A stretch of DNA of 64,000 bases from assembly GCF_020151015.1 (NCBI RefSeq), contig NZ_CP083746.1, positions 4,556,501 through 4,620,500 of the forward strand, written 5' to 3'. The notes beneath the pieces are model-generated. The model was not told the origin of the DNA. It searched no databases and worked only from the letters and a program-made list of their open reading frames with translations. This document shows positions 39,662-51,354 of this stretch, in pieces. The translations under genes and the position numbers were made by a program. The DNA comes from Pseudomonas sp. p1(2021b) (lineage in GTDB: Bacteria > Pseudomonadota > Gammaproteobacteria > Pseudomonadales > Pseudomonadaceae). Numbering within the stretch: the stretch's first letter is position 1; every line of letters begins with the position of its first letter.

Positions 39662-41116
39662 GTGAACCGGCCCACGCCCGTCAAACCTGATAATTTCTTC
39701 GTGATGATCTTCCGAGCCCTCAGCCAGCGTCGCGTGCCCCTGGCCCTGCGCATCGCCAGCACCAATATCTTCCTGGTGGCCCTGGCGCTGGTGATCTATG
39801 CCTGCGTCATGGGCCTGCAGTTCCGGCAGGCCATGCATGAACAGGCGGATGCCCTCGGCCAGAGCCTGACCATCCAGACCGCCACCTCGGCGACCGAGCT
39901 GCTGGTGTCCAACGACATCCTCAGCCTCAACGTGCTCCTGGGCAACCTGGTGAAGAACCCACTGGTGGCTCATGCGGCCATCTACAGCGTGGACAACCGC
40001 ATCCTCGCCGAGGCTGGCCAGCGGCCGAAGAACAGCCTGCTGGGCGAGGCCGAAGGGCTCTACCAGACCAAGATCACCTTCCAGGATGTGACCGCCGGGC
40101 AGTTGCGCATCAGCCTGGACATGACCCAGTTCCGCCAGCCGATGACCATCAGCCTGCAGAGCATGGGTATCCTGGCTGCAATTCTGTTGGCCTTGGCGCT
40201 GGCCCTGAGCCTGCGCCTGGGGCGTCACATCTCCACGCCGCTGCTGCAGCTGCGCGTATGGTTGCGTGACCCGCACCACCACACCCCTGGCACCGACCGC
40301 CAGGACGAGATCGGCGACCTGGCCCGCCAACTGCACACCCGTCTCGCCCCTCCGCCGCCGGAGCCTGAGGAAGTGGAAGAGGACGATTTCGACGTGGACG
40401 AAGTGGATGAGCACGCCGCCGTGCCCAAGCCCTCGGCAAAAGCCAAGGCCACGACCAGCGATGACGAAGACGACGATGCCTTCGCCGACCTGATCGACAC
40501 CGAGCAGAGCCCGGCTAAAGCGGCCGCGGCCGAGTCCGACGAACCGCAATACAGCGCCGTGCTGGCCGTGCAGCTGGGCTCCCAGGAGCAACTGCGCCGC
40601 TTGCCGCGCACCCGCCTGACCGAACTGCTGGAGCGCTACCGCGACTGCCTGGAGCAGGCAGCATCGCTGTACGAAGGGGAAACCCACACGCTCAAGGACG
40701 GCAGCACGCTGTTGCTGTTCCATAGCCGCGACTGCGGCGAAGACTACCTGACCAACGCCATCTGCTGCGGCGAGCTGCTGCGCGCCTTGGGCCATGCCCT
40801 GCAGATCGAGGTGGCCGACAGCGGCATCACCCTGCAGCTGCAACTGGGCCTGACCCTGGGTGACGACCTGCAAGGCCTGGAGCAGGTAGACCTGCTGATG
40901 GCGGAAAAGGCCCAGGACGCCCTGGCGCTGTCCCAGCACAGCCGCAACCTGCTGCTGGTGGAACGCAAGATCAGCGACGACGCCCTGATCCGCCAGCGTG
41001 CCCGTATCCGTCCTATCGCCAGCCCAGAAGGCGCCTGCTGCGTCGAGCGCCTGATGGAGCCCTACCCGTCCATGCTCGAACGCCAGCTGGCCCGCATGCA
41101 CGAACGCCGGGCCTAG
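39662..41116 (+). CDS. HAMP-type membrane sensor with degenerate nucleotide-cyclase-like C-terminus
   Basis: About 484 residues from the GTG at 39662 (ATG at 39704 is an alternative). TM1 about 35-52, a periplasmic domain of ~110 residues (SATELLVSNDILSLNVLLGN), TM2 about 168-186, a HAMP-like stretch (GRHISTPLLQLRVWL), and a strongly acidic linker (about 235-300). The C-terminal ~175 residues look like a class III cyclase fold that has lost its catalytic residues (EGETHTLKDGSTLLLFHS). A homologous gene of unknown function sits next to serB in other pseudomonads. Role is not known. Confidence 0.65.
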   Translation: MNRPTPVKPDNFFVMIFRALSQRRVPLALRIASTNIFLVALALVIYACVMGLQFRQAMHEQADALGQSLTIQTATSATELLVSNDILSLNVLLGNLVKNPLVAHAAIYSVDNRILAEAGQRPKNSLLGEAEGLYQTKITFQDVTAGQLRISLDMTQFRQPMTISLQSMGILAAILLALALALSLRLGRHISTPLLQLRVWLRDPHHHTPGTDRQDEIGDLARQLHTRLAPPPPEPEEVEEDDFDVDEVDEHAAVPKPSAKAKATTSDDEDDDAFADLIDTEQSPAKAAAAESDEPQYSAVLAVQLGSQEQLRRLPRTRLTELLERYRDCLEQAASLYEGETHTLKDGSTLLLFHSRDCGEDYLTNAICCGELLRALGHALQIEVADSGITLQLQLGLTLGDDLQGLEQVDLLMAEKAQDALALSQHSRNLLLVERKISDDALIRQRARIRPIASPEGACCVERLMEPYPSMLERQLARMHERRA

Positions 41117-41155
41117 TAGGAGCGGCCTTGCGCCGCGATGGGCCGCGAAGCGGCC
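41116..41155. repeat. REP unit (left member of a REP pair)
   Basis: GTAGGAGCGGCCTTGCGCCGC followed by a GGGCCGCGAAGCGGCCC hairpin, directly after the sensor stop. Its inverted partner is split by the IS at 41240. Confidence 0.8.
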
Positions 41156-41208
41156 CTGCCCCATGCAACCTCGATGCACCTGCATCAATGAACGAGACGC
41201 CTGGTTTA

Positions 41209-41239
41209 CGGCCGCTTCGCGCCCGATCGCGGCGCAAGG
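41209..41239. repeat. Left part of a REP unit interrupted by the IS
   Basis: CGGCCGCTTCGCGCCCGATCG continuing to GCGGCGCAAGG, ending exactly at the IS left end. The other part resumes at 42490 as CCGCGCCTACAGG after an AGG repeat. Joining them restores a normal unit inverted to that at 41116. Confidence 0.8.
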
Positions 41240-41275
41240 TGATCTGGTCAAGTAATTTTGGACACCGGTTAAGGT

Positions 41276-42073
41276 TCATGCCGCTGCCCTGAGCTTTTCC
41301 TCCATGGCTACCGGGGTCTCGTAGCCGTTGTAGCTGTGGAGGCGCTTGAGGTTGTAGCGCACCAAATAAGCCATGATGTCGGCCTTGGCTTCAGATTCGG
41401 ACTCATAGCCTCCTGGTGGCACCCATTCTGATTTCAATGCCCCAAAGAATCGCTCCATGGCGGCGTTGTCCCAGCATTGGCCACGGTGGCTCATGCTCTG
41501 CTTCAGGCTGCACTCTTCAAGCACAGACCTGAATTTGTGGCTGGTGTACTGGCAGCCTTGATCTGAATGAAACATCACGCCCGCAGGCCTGCCCCTGGAC
41601 TCAGACGCCATACGCAGCGCGTCACAGGCCAGCCTGGCATCGGCAGTCATTGAAAACGCCCAGCCCACGACTCGGCGTGCATACAAGTCGATTACTGCGG
41701 CTAAATACAGCCAACGCCTGCCAACCTGGATATAAGTTACATCGCCACACCAAACCTCGTTGATTGTCGAAACTTTGAAGTTTCGCTTCAGTTGGTTTTC
41801 CGCAATCAATGCTTCCGTGCCGGATGACCGATACCGGTGCGGTCTACGCTGCCGGCATTTCAGGCCAGCTTCACGCATAAGCGCACGCACTTTGTAACGC
41901 CCAATCTCATGGCCTTCACGCCGCAGCTCCTGCATCAACGTGCGTGAACCGGCAGAGCTTCGTGACGCCTTAAAACGATCGATTACACGCGAGCGTAGAG
42001 CATCCCTGCCGGGATTCTCACGCCCTTGGCGTTTGCGCCATGCATAGAAACTGCTGCGTTTGACCCCAAGCAC
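41276..42073 (-). CDS. IS3-family transposase OrfB (DDE integrase)
   Basis: 265 residues from a GTG, but normally made as an OrfAB fusion. The rve integrase core shows the DDE triad context: VWCGDVTYIQVG (first D), VMFHSDQGCQYTS (second D) and NAAMERFFGALKSEW (E). The preceding helix-turn-helix-like segment (LGVKRSSFYAWRKRQ) is typical. The frame is open upstream to the slippery site, so nothing is lost by the -1 shift. Appears intact. Confidence 0.93.
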   Translation of the reverse strand: MLGVKRSSFYAWRKRQGRENPGRDALRSRVIDRFKASRSSAGSRTLMQELRREGHEIGRYKVRALMREAGLKCRQRRPHRYRSSGTEALIAENQLKRNFKVSTINEVWCGDVTYIQVGRRWLYLAAVIDLYARRVVGWAFSMTADARLACDALRMASESRGRPAGVMFHSDQGCQYTSHKFRSVLEECSLKQSMSHRGQCWDNAAMERFFGALKSEWVPPGGYESESEAKADIMAYLVRYNLKRLHSYNGYETPVAMEEKLRAAA

Positions 42074-42117
42074 GCGACAGCAGTCGACAACACCATATTG
42101 CTCACTCAGCTCGTTGA

Positions 42118-42477
42118 TCAGCGAGAACGATCTTTGGAGTCCCGAAGCAGGAGAGCACTGGCCTTTTTTAGGATTTCGATATCCCGATCCTTTTGACGAA
42201 CCAGCGCTTCCAGCTCTTCAATACGTTGCTGCTCCGGAGTGATGGCTTTGGCTCCAGCCGGCACCTTGCCCTCTCTCTCCTGCCTTACCTGCTCAACCCA
42301 ACGACGAAGAGCTGTGCGGCCAATCCCGAGGATTTCGCATACCTCAGGAACCGACTGGCCGGCATCCAGCACCATTTCAGCTGCTCGGATTTTGTGTTCT
42401 CTCGAATAAGACTTGCGCACTGATTTTGCCTCCAATTGGGCGCCATCATAGCGCCCGAAGAAGGTGTCCAAAATCAT
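42118..42477 (-). CDS. IS3-family transposase OrfA (HTH protein) with -1 frameshift site
   Basis: 119 residues as drawn; the annotated start is uncertain because SVRKSYSREHKIRAAEMVL is the typical beginning and ATGs upstream run into the terminal repeat. HTH_Tnp domain (VPEVCEILGIGRTALRRWV) and a leucine-zipper-like tail (IEELEALVRQKDRDIEILKK). At 42163-42169 the sequence A-AAA-AAG in frame lets ribosomes slip back one base, after which the reading continues (GQCSPASGLQRSF...) into the OrfB frame without a stop. Confidence 0.9.
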   Translation of the reverse strand: MILDTFFGRYDGAQLEAKSVRKSYSREHKIRAAEMVLDAGQSVPEVCEILGIGRTALRRWVEQVRQEREGKVPAGAKAITPEQQRIEELEALVRQKDRDIEILKKASALLLRDSKDRSR

Positions 42478-42489
42478 TAGGCCAGTTCA

Positions 42490-42504
42490 AGGCCGCGCCT
42501 ACAG
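42490..42504. repeat. Right part of the IS-interrupted REP unit
   Basis: Begins with the duplicated AGG and continues CCGCGCCTACAGG, the normal tail of the REP class seen elsewhere in the window. It is separated from its left part by the 1250-bp IS. Confidence 0.75.
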
Positions 42505-42525
42505 GGGGATTGGTCGTAATAGCCA

Positions 42526-42558
42526 CAAAAAAGCCCGCATCGCTGCGGGCTTTTTTTG
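42526..42558. terminator. Bidirectional rho-independent terminator
   Basis: AAAAAGCCCGCA / TGCGGGCTTTTTTT around a short TCGC loop. It has A and T tracts on both sides, so it can stop transcription from the sensor side (before the IS arrived) and from the PqiC-like gene on the minus strand. Confidence 0.9.
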
Positions 42559-42568
42559 CGTCTGCCGG

Positions 42569-43279
42569 TCAGAACCGATAGACCTCCATGTCGGTCCGAA
42601 TGGGCGAAGCCATGGGGATCTTCGGCTTCTCTGGCCCTTTCTTGACCTGGGTCGGTGCGGACTTCTTTGGCGGTGCTTCCTCGGCGATGGCCGGCTGGTT
42701 GGCCAGCGGCTTGACCGCCGCGCTGAGCTGCTCGGCCAGCTTCTGCAGCAATTGCCCCTGGGCCTGCACCTGGGACGACTCAGAGCCCTCGTGCGGTTGC
42801 TCCAGGTGCACGATGCGGTTGTCCCGCACCTTGCCGCGGCGATCGAGCAGACGCCATTGGGCATCCAGGATCGCCGGCTGGTTGCGGCCGGAATCCAAGC
42901 GGGTGATCGACAGCAACACCTGCACATCCGGCGAGAAACCAGCGGTGGCCGGTGCCAGGACGACACGCTGGCTGTCCAGGCGCCAGGCGAGCTGACGCAC
43001 CAGCAGTTGGTCGATGTCCGCCGAAAGACTGCCCGCCCAACGACCGTCGGTCGCGGACGTCAGGCTGCCATCAGGCTGACGCTGCAAGAAAGTTTCACGC
43101 TGAAGGTAATCGGCTACCGATACCGGGCCGAGTACGACGGCCATGCCGGCACTCTGCGAGGGCTGGCCTGGGTCACCACTGTCCAGCTGATACAAGGCCA
43201 CCGGCTGATGCATGCTGCATCCGCTCAGTCCCAGCAGACCCGTCATCAACAGCGCAAATGGAAGGCGCAGAAATTTCAT
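42569..43279 (-). CDS. PqiC/DUF330-type outer-membrane lipoprotein
   Basis: 236 residues. Signal peptide with lipobox LSGC (Cys at about 21), then the ABC-transport auxiliary domain (YQLDSGDPGQPSQSAG, VLGPVSVADYLQRETFL, LLVRQLAWRL). A Lys/Pro-rich tail ends the protein. This is the fold of PqiC, which with PqiA/PqiB moves lipids across the envelope, but no pqiAB genes are adjacent; it may be an orphan or serve another MCE system. It follows parC on the same strand across a 175-nt gap in which nothing notable is seen. Confidence 0.8.
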   Translation of the reverse strand: MKFLRLPFALLMTGLLGLSGCSMHQPVALYQLDSGDPGQPSQSAGMAVVLGPVSVADYLQRETFLQRQPDGSLTSATDGRWAGSLSADIDQLLVRQLAWRLDSQRVVLAPATAGFSPDVQVLLSITRLDSGRNQPAILDAQWRLLDRRGKVRDNRIVHLEQPHEGSESSQVQAQGQLLQKLAEQLSAAVKPLANQPAIAEEAPPKKSAPTQVKKGPEKPKIPMASPIRTDMEVYRF

Positions 43280-43454
43280 TCATCCCATCCAAGCGGTCGC
43301 CCCGAGGCAAACCGCAGTGATACTCATGTAGATACTTGCAGGCACACAGCCACGCCGGCGCCGCAAGGGCACTATCATCCGCGAAATAACCGCGCGACTC
43401 CAGCATTTCTGCCTGGAATGACGCTGAAATTGCCGCTCCAGACAGACAGCCGGT

Positions 43455-46238
<2,784 letters not shown>

Positions 46239-46242
<4 letters not shown>

Positions 46243-47225
46243 GGCTTGGCGCTCCAGCCGCCTTCAGGTGCCGCGAAACGCCATACGATCGGCCGCTTCT
46301 CGCCGTCGGCACGGTCGCCGCTGTTGTTGTCCAGGCCGATCCAGGCACCGGATGCATCGATGACCAGCGCTTCGGCCAAGCCATATGGTTGATCGTAGCG
46401 ACGCGAGTCGACCAGCGCATCGGCGGCGAACGACCAGCAGCGCTCGACCTTGCCGCTGTCGGGGTCGCGGCGGCAGATCCGGTAGGCATTGCGCTCGAGG
46501 GTGAACAGCTTGCCCTCGTACCAGGCAAGGTCCGAGAAGTCGCGCGACATGGCCTGGGGTTCGGGCATCTGTGGCGGCTGCATCTCGACCCCGGCTTCGC
46601 TGAGCAGCACGCAGCTGCGCCCACAGTTCCACACCGACTGCTGGCGCTCGATGGCGACCAGGCCACGCCGTTCACGCTCGGCGGCCAGCCACAGGCGGTC
46701 GCCCGCCGGGTTGATCGCCAGGCCTTCGAACAACGCGTTGAAGTGCAGCAACATACCACTGGCACGGGCCTGCCGAACCATGGTCGGGTCGATTCGCAGC
46801 CATTCAGGCTCACCCTCGACAGGTACTTGCAGTACCGCCGCATGGGCTTCGCTGACCAGGTAGAAATTGCCAACCTGATCACAGGTGATGCCTTCGAAGT
46901 CCAGCTCGCCGCCGCGTATGTAGGACACCGCCCAGTTGCGCGACCGGAGCCCCCATGGCAAGCCACTCTGCGGCACCGGCGGCGGGGTGAAGGTCAGCGG
47001 CTGGGCGCGCCACACTTCGCCCTGCCGGTCGAGGCGGTAGATGCGATCATCGTCACGGTCGGACACGGTCCACAACGCCCCACGGCACCAGGCCAACCCC
47101 GAGAGGTTGCCGCCACGCATGCCTTCGACCGGGTACTCTGCGCCGAGCTTGAGCTCCGGCCAGCTGCCCGCCTGGCTCGGCAGGGCCAGCAAGGCCAGGC
47201 AGACGGCGGCCAGCAGGCGGATCAA
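46239..47225 (-). CDS. Periplasmic esterase-like/phytase-like beta-propeller protein
   Basis: 328 residues with a signal peptide (LLAAVCLALLALPSQAG). Propeller-type repeats with SGLAWCRGALWTVSDRDDD, DFEGITCDQVGNFYLVSE and LFEGLAINPAGDRLWLAAE match the 'esterase-like activity of phytase' family (PF13449 type). Enzymatic role is unproven. It overlaps parE and the protease gene by 4 nt each, so parE, this gene and the protease are translationally coupled. Confidence 0.85.
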
Positions 47226-49126
47226 ACCAGGACCTCGGCGAGGTTACCCTTGGTTTCCAGCCAGCTCTTGCGATCACCGGCGCGCTTCTTGGCCAGCAGC
47301 ATGTCCATGATCTCGGTGGTGCCCTGCACATCGTCCAGGGTCAGTTGCACCAGGCGCCGGGTGTTCGGGTCCATGGTGGTCTCGCGCAGTTGTGGTGGGT
47401 TCATCTCGCCCAGGCCCTTGAATCGGGTGACCTGCGGCTTGCCGCGCTTCTTCTCGGCGACCAGTCGATCGAGGATGCCATCGCGCTCGGCTTCGTCCAG
47501 GGCGTAGTAGATTTCCTTGCCCAGGTCGATGCGGTACAGCGGCGGCATGGCCACATAGACGTGGCCGGCCTCCACCAGCGGGCGGAAATGCTGGACGAAC
47601 AGCGCGCACAGCAAGGTAGCGATGTGCAGGCCGTCGGAGTCGGCATCGGCCAGGATGCAGATCTTGCCGTAGCGCAGCTGCGAGAGGTCGGCGGCACCAG
47701 GGTCCACGCCGATGGCCACGGCGATGTTGTGCACCTCCTGACTGGCCAGCACCTCGCCGCCATCGACTTCCCAGGTGTTGAGGATCTTCCCGCGCAGCGG
47801 CAGGATCGCCTGATACTCCTTGTCTCGCGCCTGCTTGGCCGAACCGCCGGCCGAGTCACCCTCGACCAGGAACAGCTCGGCACGCATCGGGTCCTGCCCA
47901 GCGCAATCGGCCAGTTTGCCTGGCAGCGCCGGGCCCTGGGTGATGCGCTTGCGCTCGACTTTCTTGCTCGCCTTCAGGCGCCGGCCGGCGTTGCTGATGG
48001 CCAGTTCCGCCAACTGCATGCCCAGTTCCGGGTGGGCGTTGAGCCACAGGCTGAAGGCGTCCTTGACCACGCCGGAGACGAACGCCGCCGCCTCGCGGGA
48101 CGACAGGCGCTCCTTGGTCTGGCCGGAGAATTGCGGCTCCTGCATCTTCATCGACAGAACGAAGGTGATGCGCTCCCACACGTCTTCAGGCGCCAGCTTG
48201 ACGCCCCGGGGCAGCAGGTTGCGGAACTCGCAGAATTCGCGCATCGCATCCAGCAGGCCCTGGCGCAGGCCGTTGACATGGGTGCCGCCCTGGGCGGTGG
48301 GGATCAGGTTGACGTAGCTCTCCTGGACACTGTCGCCGCCCTCCGGCAGCCATAGCAGGGCCCAGTCCACAGCCTCCTTGTTGCCAGCCAGGCTGCCGCA
48401 GAACGGCTCGTCGGGCAGGCGCAGGAACTCGCTGACCGAGTCGACCAGGTAGGAACGCAGGCCGTCCTCGTAGTGCCACTCGACCTTCTCGCCGCTGGCC
48501 TTGTCCTCGAAGCTGACCAGCAGGCCCGGGCAGAGCACCGCCTTGGCCTTGAGCACATGCTTGAGGCGGCTGACGGAGAACTTGGCCGAGTCGAAGTATT
48601 TGGGGTCGGGGCTGAAGTACACGCTGGTGCCGGTGTTGCGCTTGCCCACCGTGCCGACCACCTCCAGCTCGCTGGCCTTGAAGCCATCGGCGAAGGTCAT
48701 CTGGTATTCGTTGCCATCGCGCTTGACCCGCACGCGGACCTGGGTCGACAGGGCGTTGACCACCGAGATGCCGACGCCGTGCAGGCCGCCGGAGAACTGG
48801 TAGTTCTTGTTGGAGAACTTGCCGCCGGCGTGCAGCTTGGTGAGGATCAGCTCGACCCCGGACACACCCTCTTCGGGGTGGATGTCCACTGGCATGCCGC
48901 GACCGTCGTCGCACACTTCCAGGGAATGGTCGGCATGAAGGATCACCTGCACCGAGCGTGCGTGGCCAGCCAGAGCTTCGTCGACACTGTTGTCGATGAC
49001 TTCCTGGGCCAGGTGGTTCGGCCGGCTGGTATCGGTGTACATGCCCGGCCGCTTGCGGACCGGGTCAAGGCCCGAGAGGACTTCGATGGCGTCTGCGTTA
49101 TAGGCGCTAGCGCTGGGATTGGCCAT
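47222..49126 (-). CDS. parE: DNA topoisomerase IV subunit B
   Basis: 634 residues. GHKL ATPase motifs: EVIDNSVDEALAG, DDGRGMPVDIH, GGLHGVGISVVNALS. The Toprim domain has EGDSAGGSAKQARD and DADSDG. ATPase subunit of the decatenase with ParC. 36 nt downstream of yqiA, as in E. coli. Confidence 0.98.
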   Translation of the reverse strand: MANPSASAYNADAIEVLSGLDPVRKRPGMYTDTSRPNHLAQEVIDNSVDEALAGHARSVQVILHADHSLEVCDDGRGMPVDIHPEEGVSGVELILTKLHAGGKFSNKNYQFSGGLHGVGISVVNALSTQVRVRVKRDGNEYQMTFADGFKASELEVVGTVGKRNTGTSVYFSPDPKYFDSAKFSVSRLKHVLKAKAVLCPGLLVSFEDKASGEKVEWHYEDGLRSYLVDSVSEFLRLPDEPFCGSLAGNKEAVDWALLWLPEGGDSVQESYVNLIPTAQGGTHVNGLRQGLLDAMREFCEFRNLLPRGVKLAPEDVWERITFVLSMKMQEPQFSGQTKERLSSREAAAFVSGVVKDAFSLWLNAHPELGMQLAELAISNAGRRLKASKKVERKRITQGPALPGKLADCAGQDPMRAELFLVEGDSAGGSAKQARDKEYQAILPLRGKILNTWEVDGGEVLASQEVHNIAVAIGVDPGAADLSQLRYGKICILADADSDGLHIATLLCALFVQHFRPLVEAGHVYVAMPPLYRIDLGKEIYYALDEAERDGILDRLVAEKKRGKPQVTRFKGLGEMNPPQLRETTMDPNTRRLVQLTLDDVQGTTEIMDMLLAKKRAGDRKSWLETKGNLAEVLV

Positions 49127-49162
49127 GGGGTCTCGTCGTCAGTCTGGTGAATGCAAAAAAGG

Positions 49163-49771
49163 TCAAAATACAGAAAAATCGAGGGTCGCATACTGCCCGC
49201 GGGCAATGCCGGCGAAGGCCAGCAGGGCCGGCAGACGGTCGGCGAAGCCTTGGAAGCTGTGGTCGCCGCCGGCCTGGATACGCAAGGCACAAGCCTGGTA
49301 ATAGCGTTCGGCCTGGCGATAGTCCAGGGTTTCGTCGGCCGTCTGCAACCATACCTGATAGCGGCTGGCGTCCTGGGGCGGCGGCACTTCGAGTTCGGCC
49401 AAGGCCTGTACATGGTCCAGGGTCAGTTCCCAGGATTCGTCGGTGTACAGGTTGCGCTGGGTACCCAGGTAGCCGTCGAACAGCCGGTGCGGCCCGACCG
49501 CCGGGTTGATCAGCAGGGCCTTCAGGCCATGGCGCTCGGCCAGGTAGGTGGCATAGTAGCCACCGAGCGAACTCCCCACCAGCAAGGGGGTACCGAGCTC
49601 GGCGATGGCCGCTTCCAGCTGGGCGATGGCCTGGCGCGGGTGATGATGCAAGGCCGGCACGCGCAGTTGCCCGGCCAGGCCCAGGGCCTGCATCACCGCC
49701 TCGAGCTGGCGTGCCTTCTTCGACAGCGGCGAGCTGTTGAAACCATGGATATAGAGGATGGAACCCGACAT
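49163..49771 (-). CDS. yqiA: YqiA-type esterase
   Basis: 202 residues from ATG 49771 (MSGSILYIHGFNSSP). Alpha/beta-hydrolase family UPF0227/YqiA with nucleophile elbow GSSLGGYYAT, acid and His regions (INPAVGPHRLF, GGDHSFQGF). It hydrolyses short acyl esters in E. coli. Gene order nudF-yqiB-cpdA-yqiA-parE is conserved with E. coli. Confidence 0.92.
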   Translation of the reverse strand: MSGSILYIHGFNSSPLSKKARQLEAVMQALGLAGQLRVPALHHHPRQAIAQLEAAIAELGTPLLVGSSLGGYYATYLAERHGLKALLINPAVGPHRLFDGYLGTQRNLYTDESWELTLDHVQALAELEVPPPQDASRYQVWLQTADETLDYRQAERYYQACALRIQAGGDHSFQGFADRLPALLAFAGIARGQYATLDFSVF

Positions 49772-49905
49772 GCTGCCCCTCGGTATCGACTGCTGTGCAC
49801 CCGTCCATGCGGGCGCGGGGACGCGCAGTGTAGCGCGTTCACCGGGTTTTGGCGTCGCATCGGACTTTTCGCAACACATTCTTCAACCGCGAGTAGATCG
49901 CTCAT

Positions 49906-49965
49906 GTTCGCGGGTAAACCCACAGATTTGACAGTGAGCCTGTGGGAGCGGGTTTACCCGCGAAC
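49906..49965. repeat. Inverted REP pair (gcgggtaaaccc class)
   Basis: TTCGCGGGTAAACCCACAG and its inverse (CTGTGGGAGCGGGTTTACCCGCGAA written by halves) around TTTGACAGTGAG. It lies between cpdA and yqiA; the rest of the 229-nt gap is featureless. Confidence 0.85.
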
Positions 49966-50000
49966 GGGCCAGGCAGGCATTCACAGGGACATTTCAAGCT

Positions 50001-50816
50001 TCAGTATCCCGGGCTGTCGAAGTCCAGCTTCACCTCGAAATCCCGCGCCCGCTCAACACCCGTCTCCACCCGCCCATCGCCATGCAGGCGCAGCCAGCGA
50101 TAACCCGGCTGCTCCTCGCTGACCTGGAAGTCCTCGCTGCGGGCCGCGAACTGGATGCAGGTCGATGGCGTGGCCAACAGGCGGATACCATCACGTTGTT
50201 CATCCCACGGCTGGTGGACATGTCCCCAGAGCACCGCCTTGACCTGTGGATAACCATGCAGGCGCGCCCACAGTTCATCGGCATTACGCAGCCCGATCGG
50301 GGCGATCCAGGCACAACCGATATCCACCGGCTGATGATGCAGGCACACCAGGCAATGCCGCTCACCGGCAGCGGCCAATGCCTGGTCCAGAATGGCCAGC
50401 TGGTCGTCGGCGAGCCAACCGTGGGTGGCATCGGGCACGTTCGAATTGAGCATGACGATGCGCCAGGCACCCAGGTCGGTCACCGCCTGCACCAGGTCGC
50501 TTCCCTGGGCCACCTCGGCCATCACCCGGGCCTCGTCATGGTTGCCCGGGAGCCAGCGGCTCGGTGCGCCAAGCGAAGCGCTCACGTGTCGAAAAGCTTC
50601 GTAGGAGGCAACGCTGCCATCCTGGGAAAGGTCGCCCGTGCACAGCAGCAGGTCGATGCGCGGCTGCTCGCGGCGCACCTGTTCGACCACATGACGCAGG
50701 CTGTCTCGGGTATTCATGCCCAGCAAGGTGCCGCCAGGGCTGGCGAACAGGTGGGCATCGGTCAGTTGCACCACATGAAGCGGCGCCGGGTCTTGGGCGT
50801 GGTTGGGCTGCGGCAA
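50001..50816 (-). CDS. cpdA: 3',5'-cyclic-AMP phosphodiesterase
   Basis: 271 residues. Metallophosphoesterase motifs in order: QLTDAHLF, CTGDLSQDG, LPGNHDE, HHQPVDIG, WGHVHQPW. It lowers cAMP and so affects Vfr/CRP signalling. 84 nt downstream of yqiB. Confidence 0.96.
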   Translation of the reverse strand: MPQPNHAQDPAPLHVVQLTDAHLFASPGGTLLGMNTRDSLRHVVEQVRREQPRIDLLLCTGDLSQDGSVASYEAFRHVSASLGAPSRWLPGNHDEARVMAEVAQGSDLVQAVTDLGAWRIVMLNSNVPDATHGWLADDQLAILDQALAAAGERHCLVCLHHQPVDIGCAWIAPIGLRNADELWARLHGYPQVKAVLWGHVHQPWDEQRDGIRLLATPSTCIQFAARSEDFQVSEEQPGYRWLRLHGDGRVETGVERARDFEVKLDFDSPGY

Positions 50817-50901
50817 GGGCCGTCTCCTCGAACGGATTCAGGGCGATTATCGGCTGCCTGCACGCATCGGGCAAAGGGCCTTGCCCGACCTGCATCACAT
50901 T

Positions 50902-51354
50902 TCAGCGAACGGCTTCCAGTTCATGACCACAGGCCAGGCAGTGGCTCAGCCATTCGCCCAGGAACAGGTTGAGCTGGGCCTTCTCGTCCGGCTGGTGCAT
51001 CGCTGCGTTGGGGTACGGGTAGATGCTGCGCAGGCGCCGGGTGTGTTCAGCACTGACCACCTCGGCCATGCGCGCGTCGTGGTACACCTGCACCTCCAGA
51101 TGCGGCACCGGCAGCCACGGCAGACTGTGCTCCTGGCGCACCCGCAGGGTGGTGGTGTACGGGCAGGCCAGCAGCACATCGAGCACCAGCACGCCGAGCA
51201 TCTGGTCGCCCTGGGTCATGCCGATGCGGCGCGAGCTCTGGGTGGTGCGCATGTCCGGCAACAGGCGCATCAGGCGGGCATAGTTGGCCTCGCAGGCGGC
51301 CTGCAGCCCGGCCAGGTCGACCCGGTAGCGCTCGCGCAACAGGTTCACTTCCAC
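50902..51354 (-). CDS. yqiB: YqiB-type DUF1249 protein
   Basis: About 150 residues from a GTG at 51354 (VEVNLLRERYRVDLAGLQA). That GTG has GAGG seven bases upstream and lies inside the end of nudF (10-nt overlap). DUF1249 text: LLPDMRTTQSSRRIGMTQG, YTTTLRVRQ and HTRRLRSIYPYPN. Function unknown. It sits between nudF and cpdA as in E. coli. Confidence 0.88.
   Translation of the reverse strand: MEVNLLRERYRVDLAGLQAACEANYARLMRLLPDMRTTQSSRRIGMTQGDQMLGVLVLDVLLACPYTTTLRVRQEHSLPWLPVPHLEVQVYHDARMAEVVSAEHTRRLRSIYPYPNAAMHQPDEKAQLNLFLGEWLSHCLACGHELEAVR

Larger units (their letters stand above)
41240..42489 (-). mobile_element. Intact IS3-family insertion sequence (1250 bp)
   Basis: Imperfect terminal inverted repeats of about 27 bp: the left end begins TGATCTGG and the right end, read inward, begins TGAACTGG; both share ATTTTGGACACC. 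The ends are TG/CA as in other IS3 elements, with AGG on both sides as a 3-bp target duplication. Two overlapping transposase frames are inside, joined by an A6G slippery site. The insertion lies inside a REP palindrome between the sensor gene and the PqiC-like gene. Confidence 0.92.
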
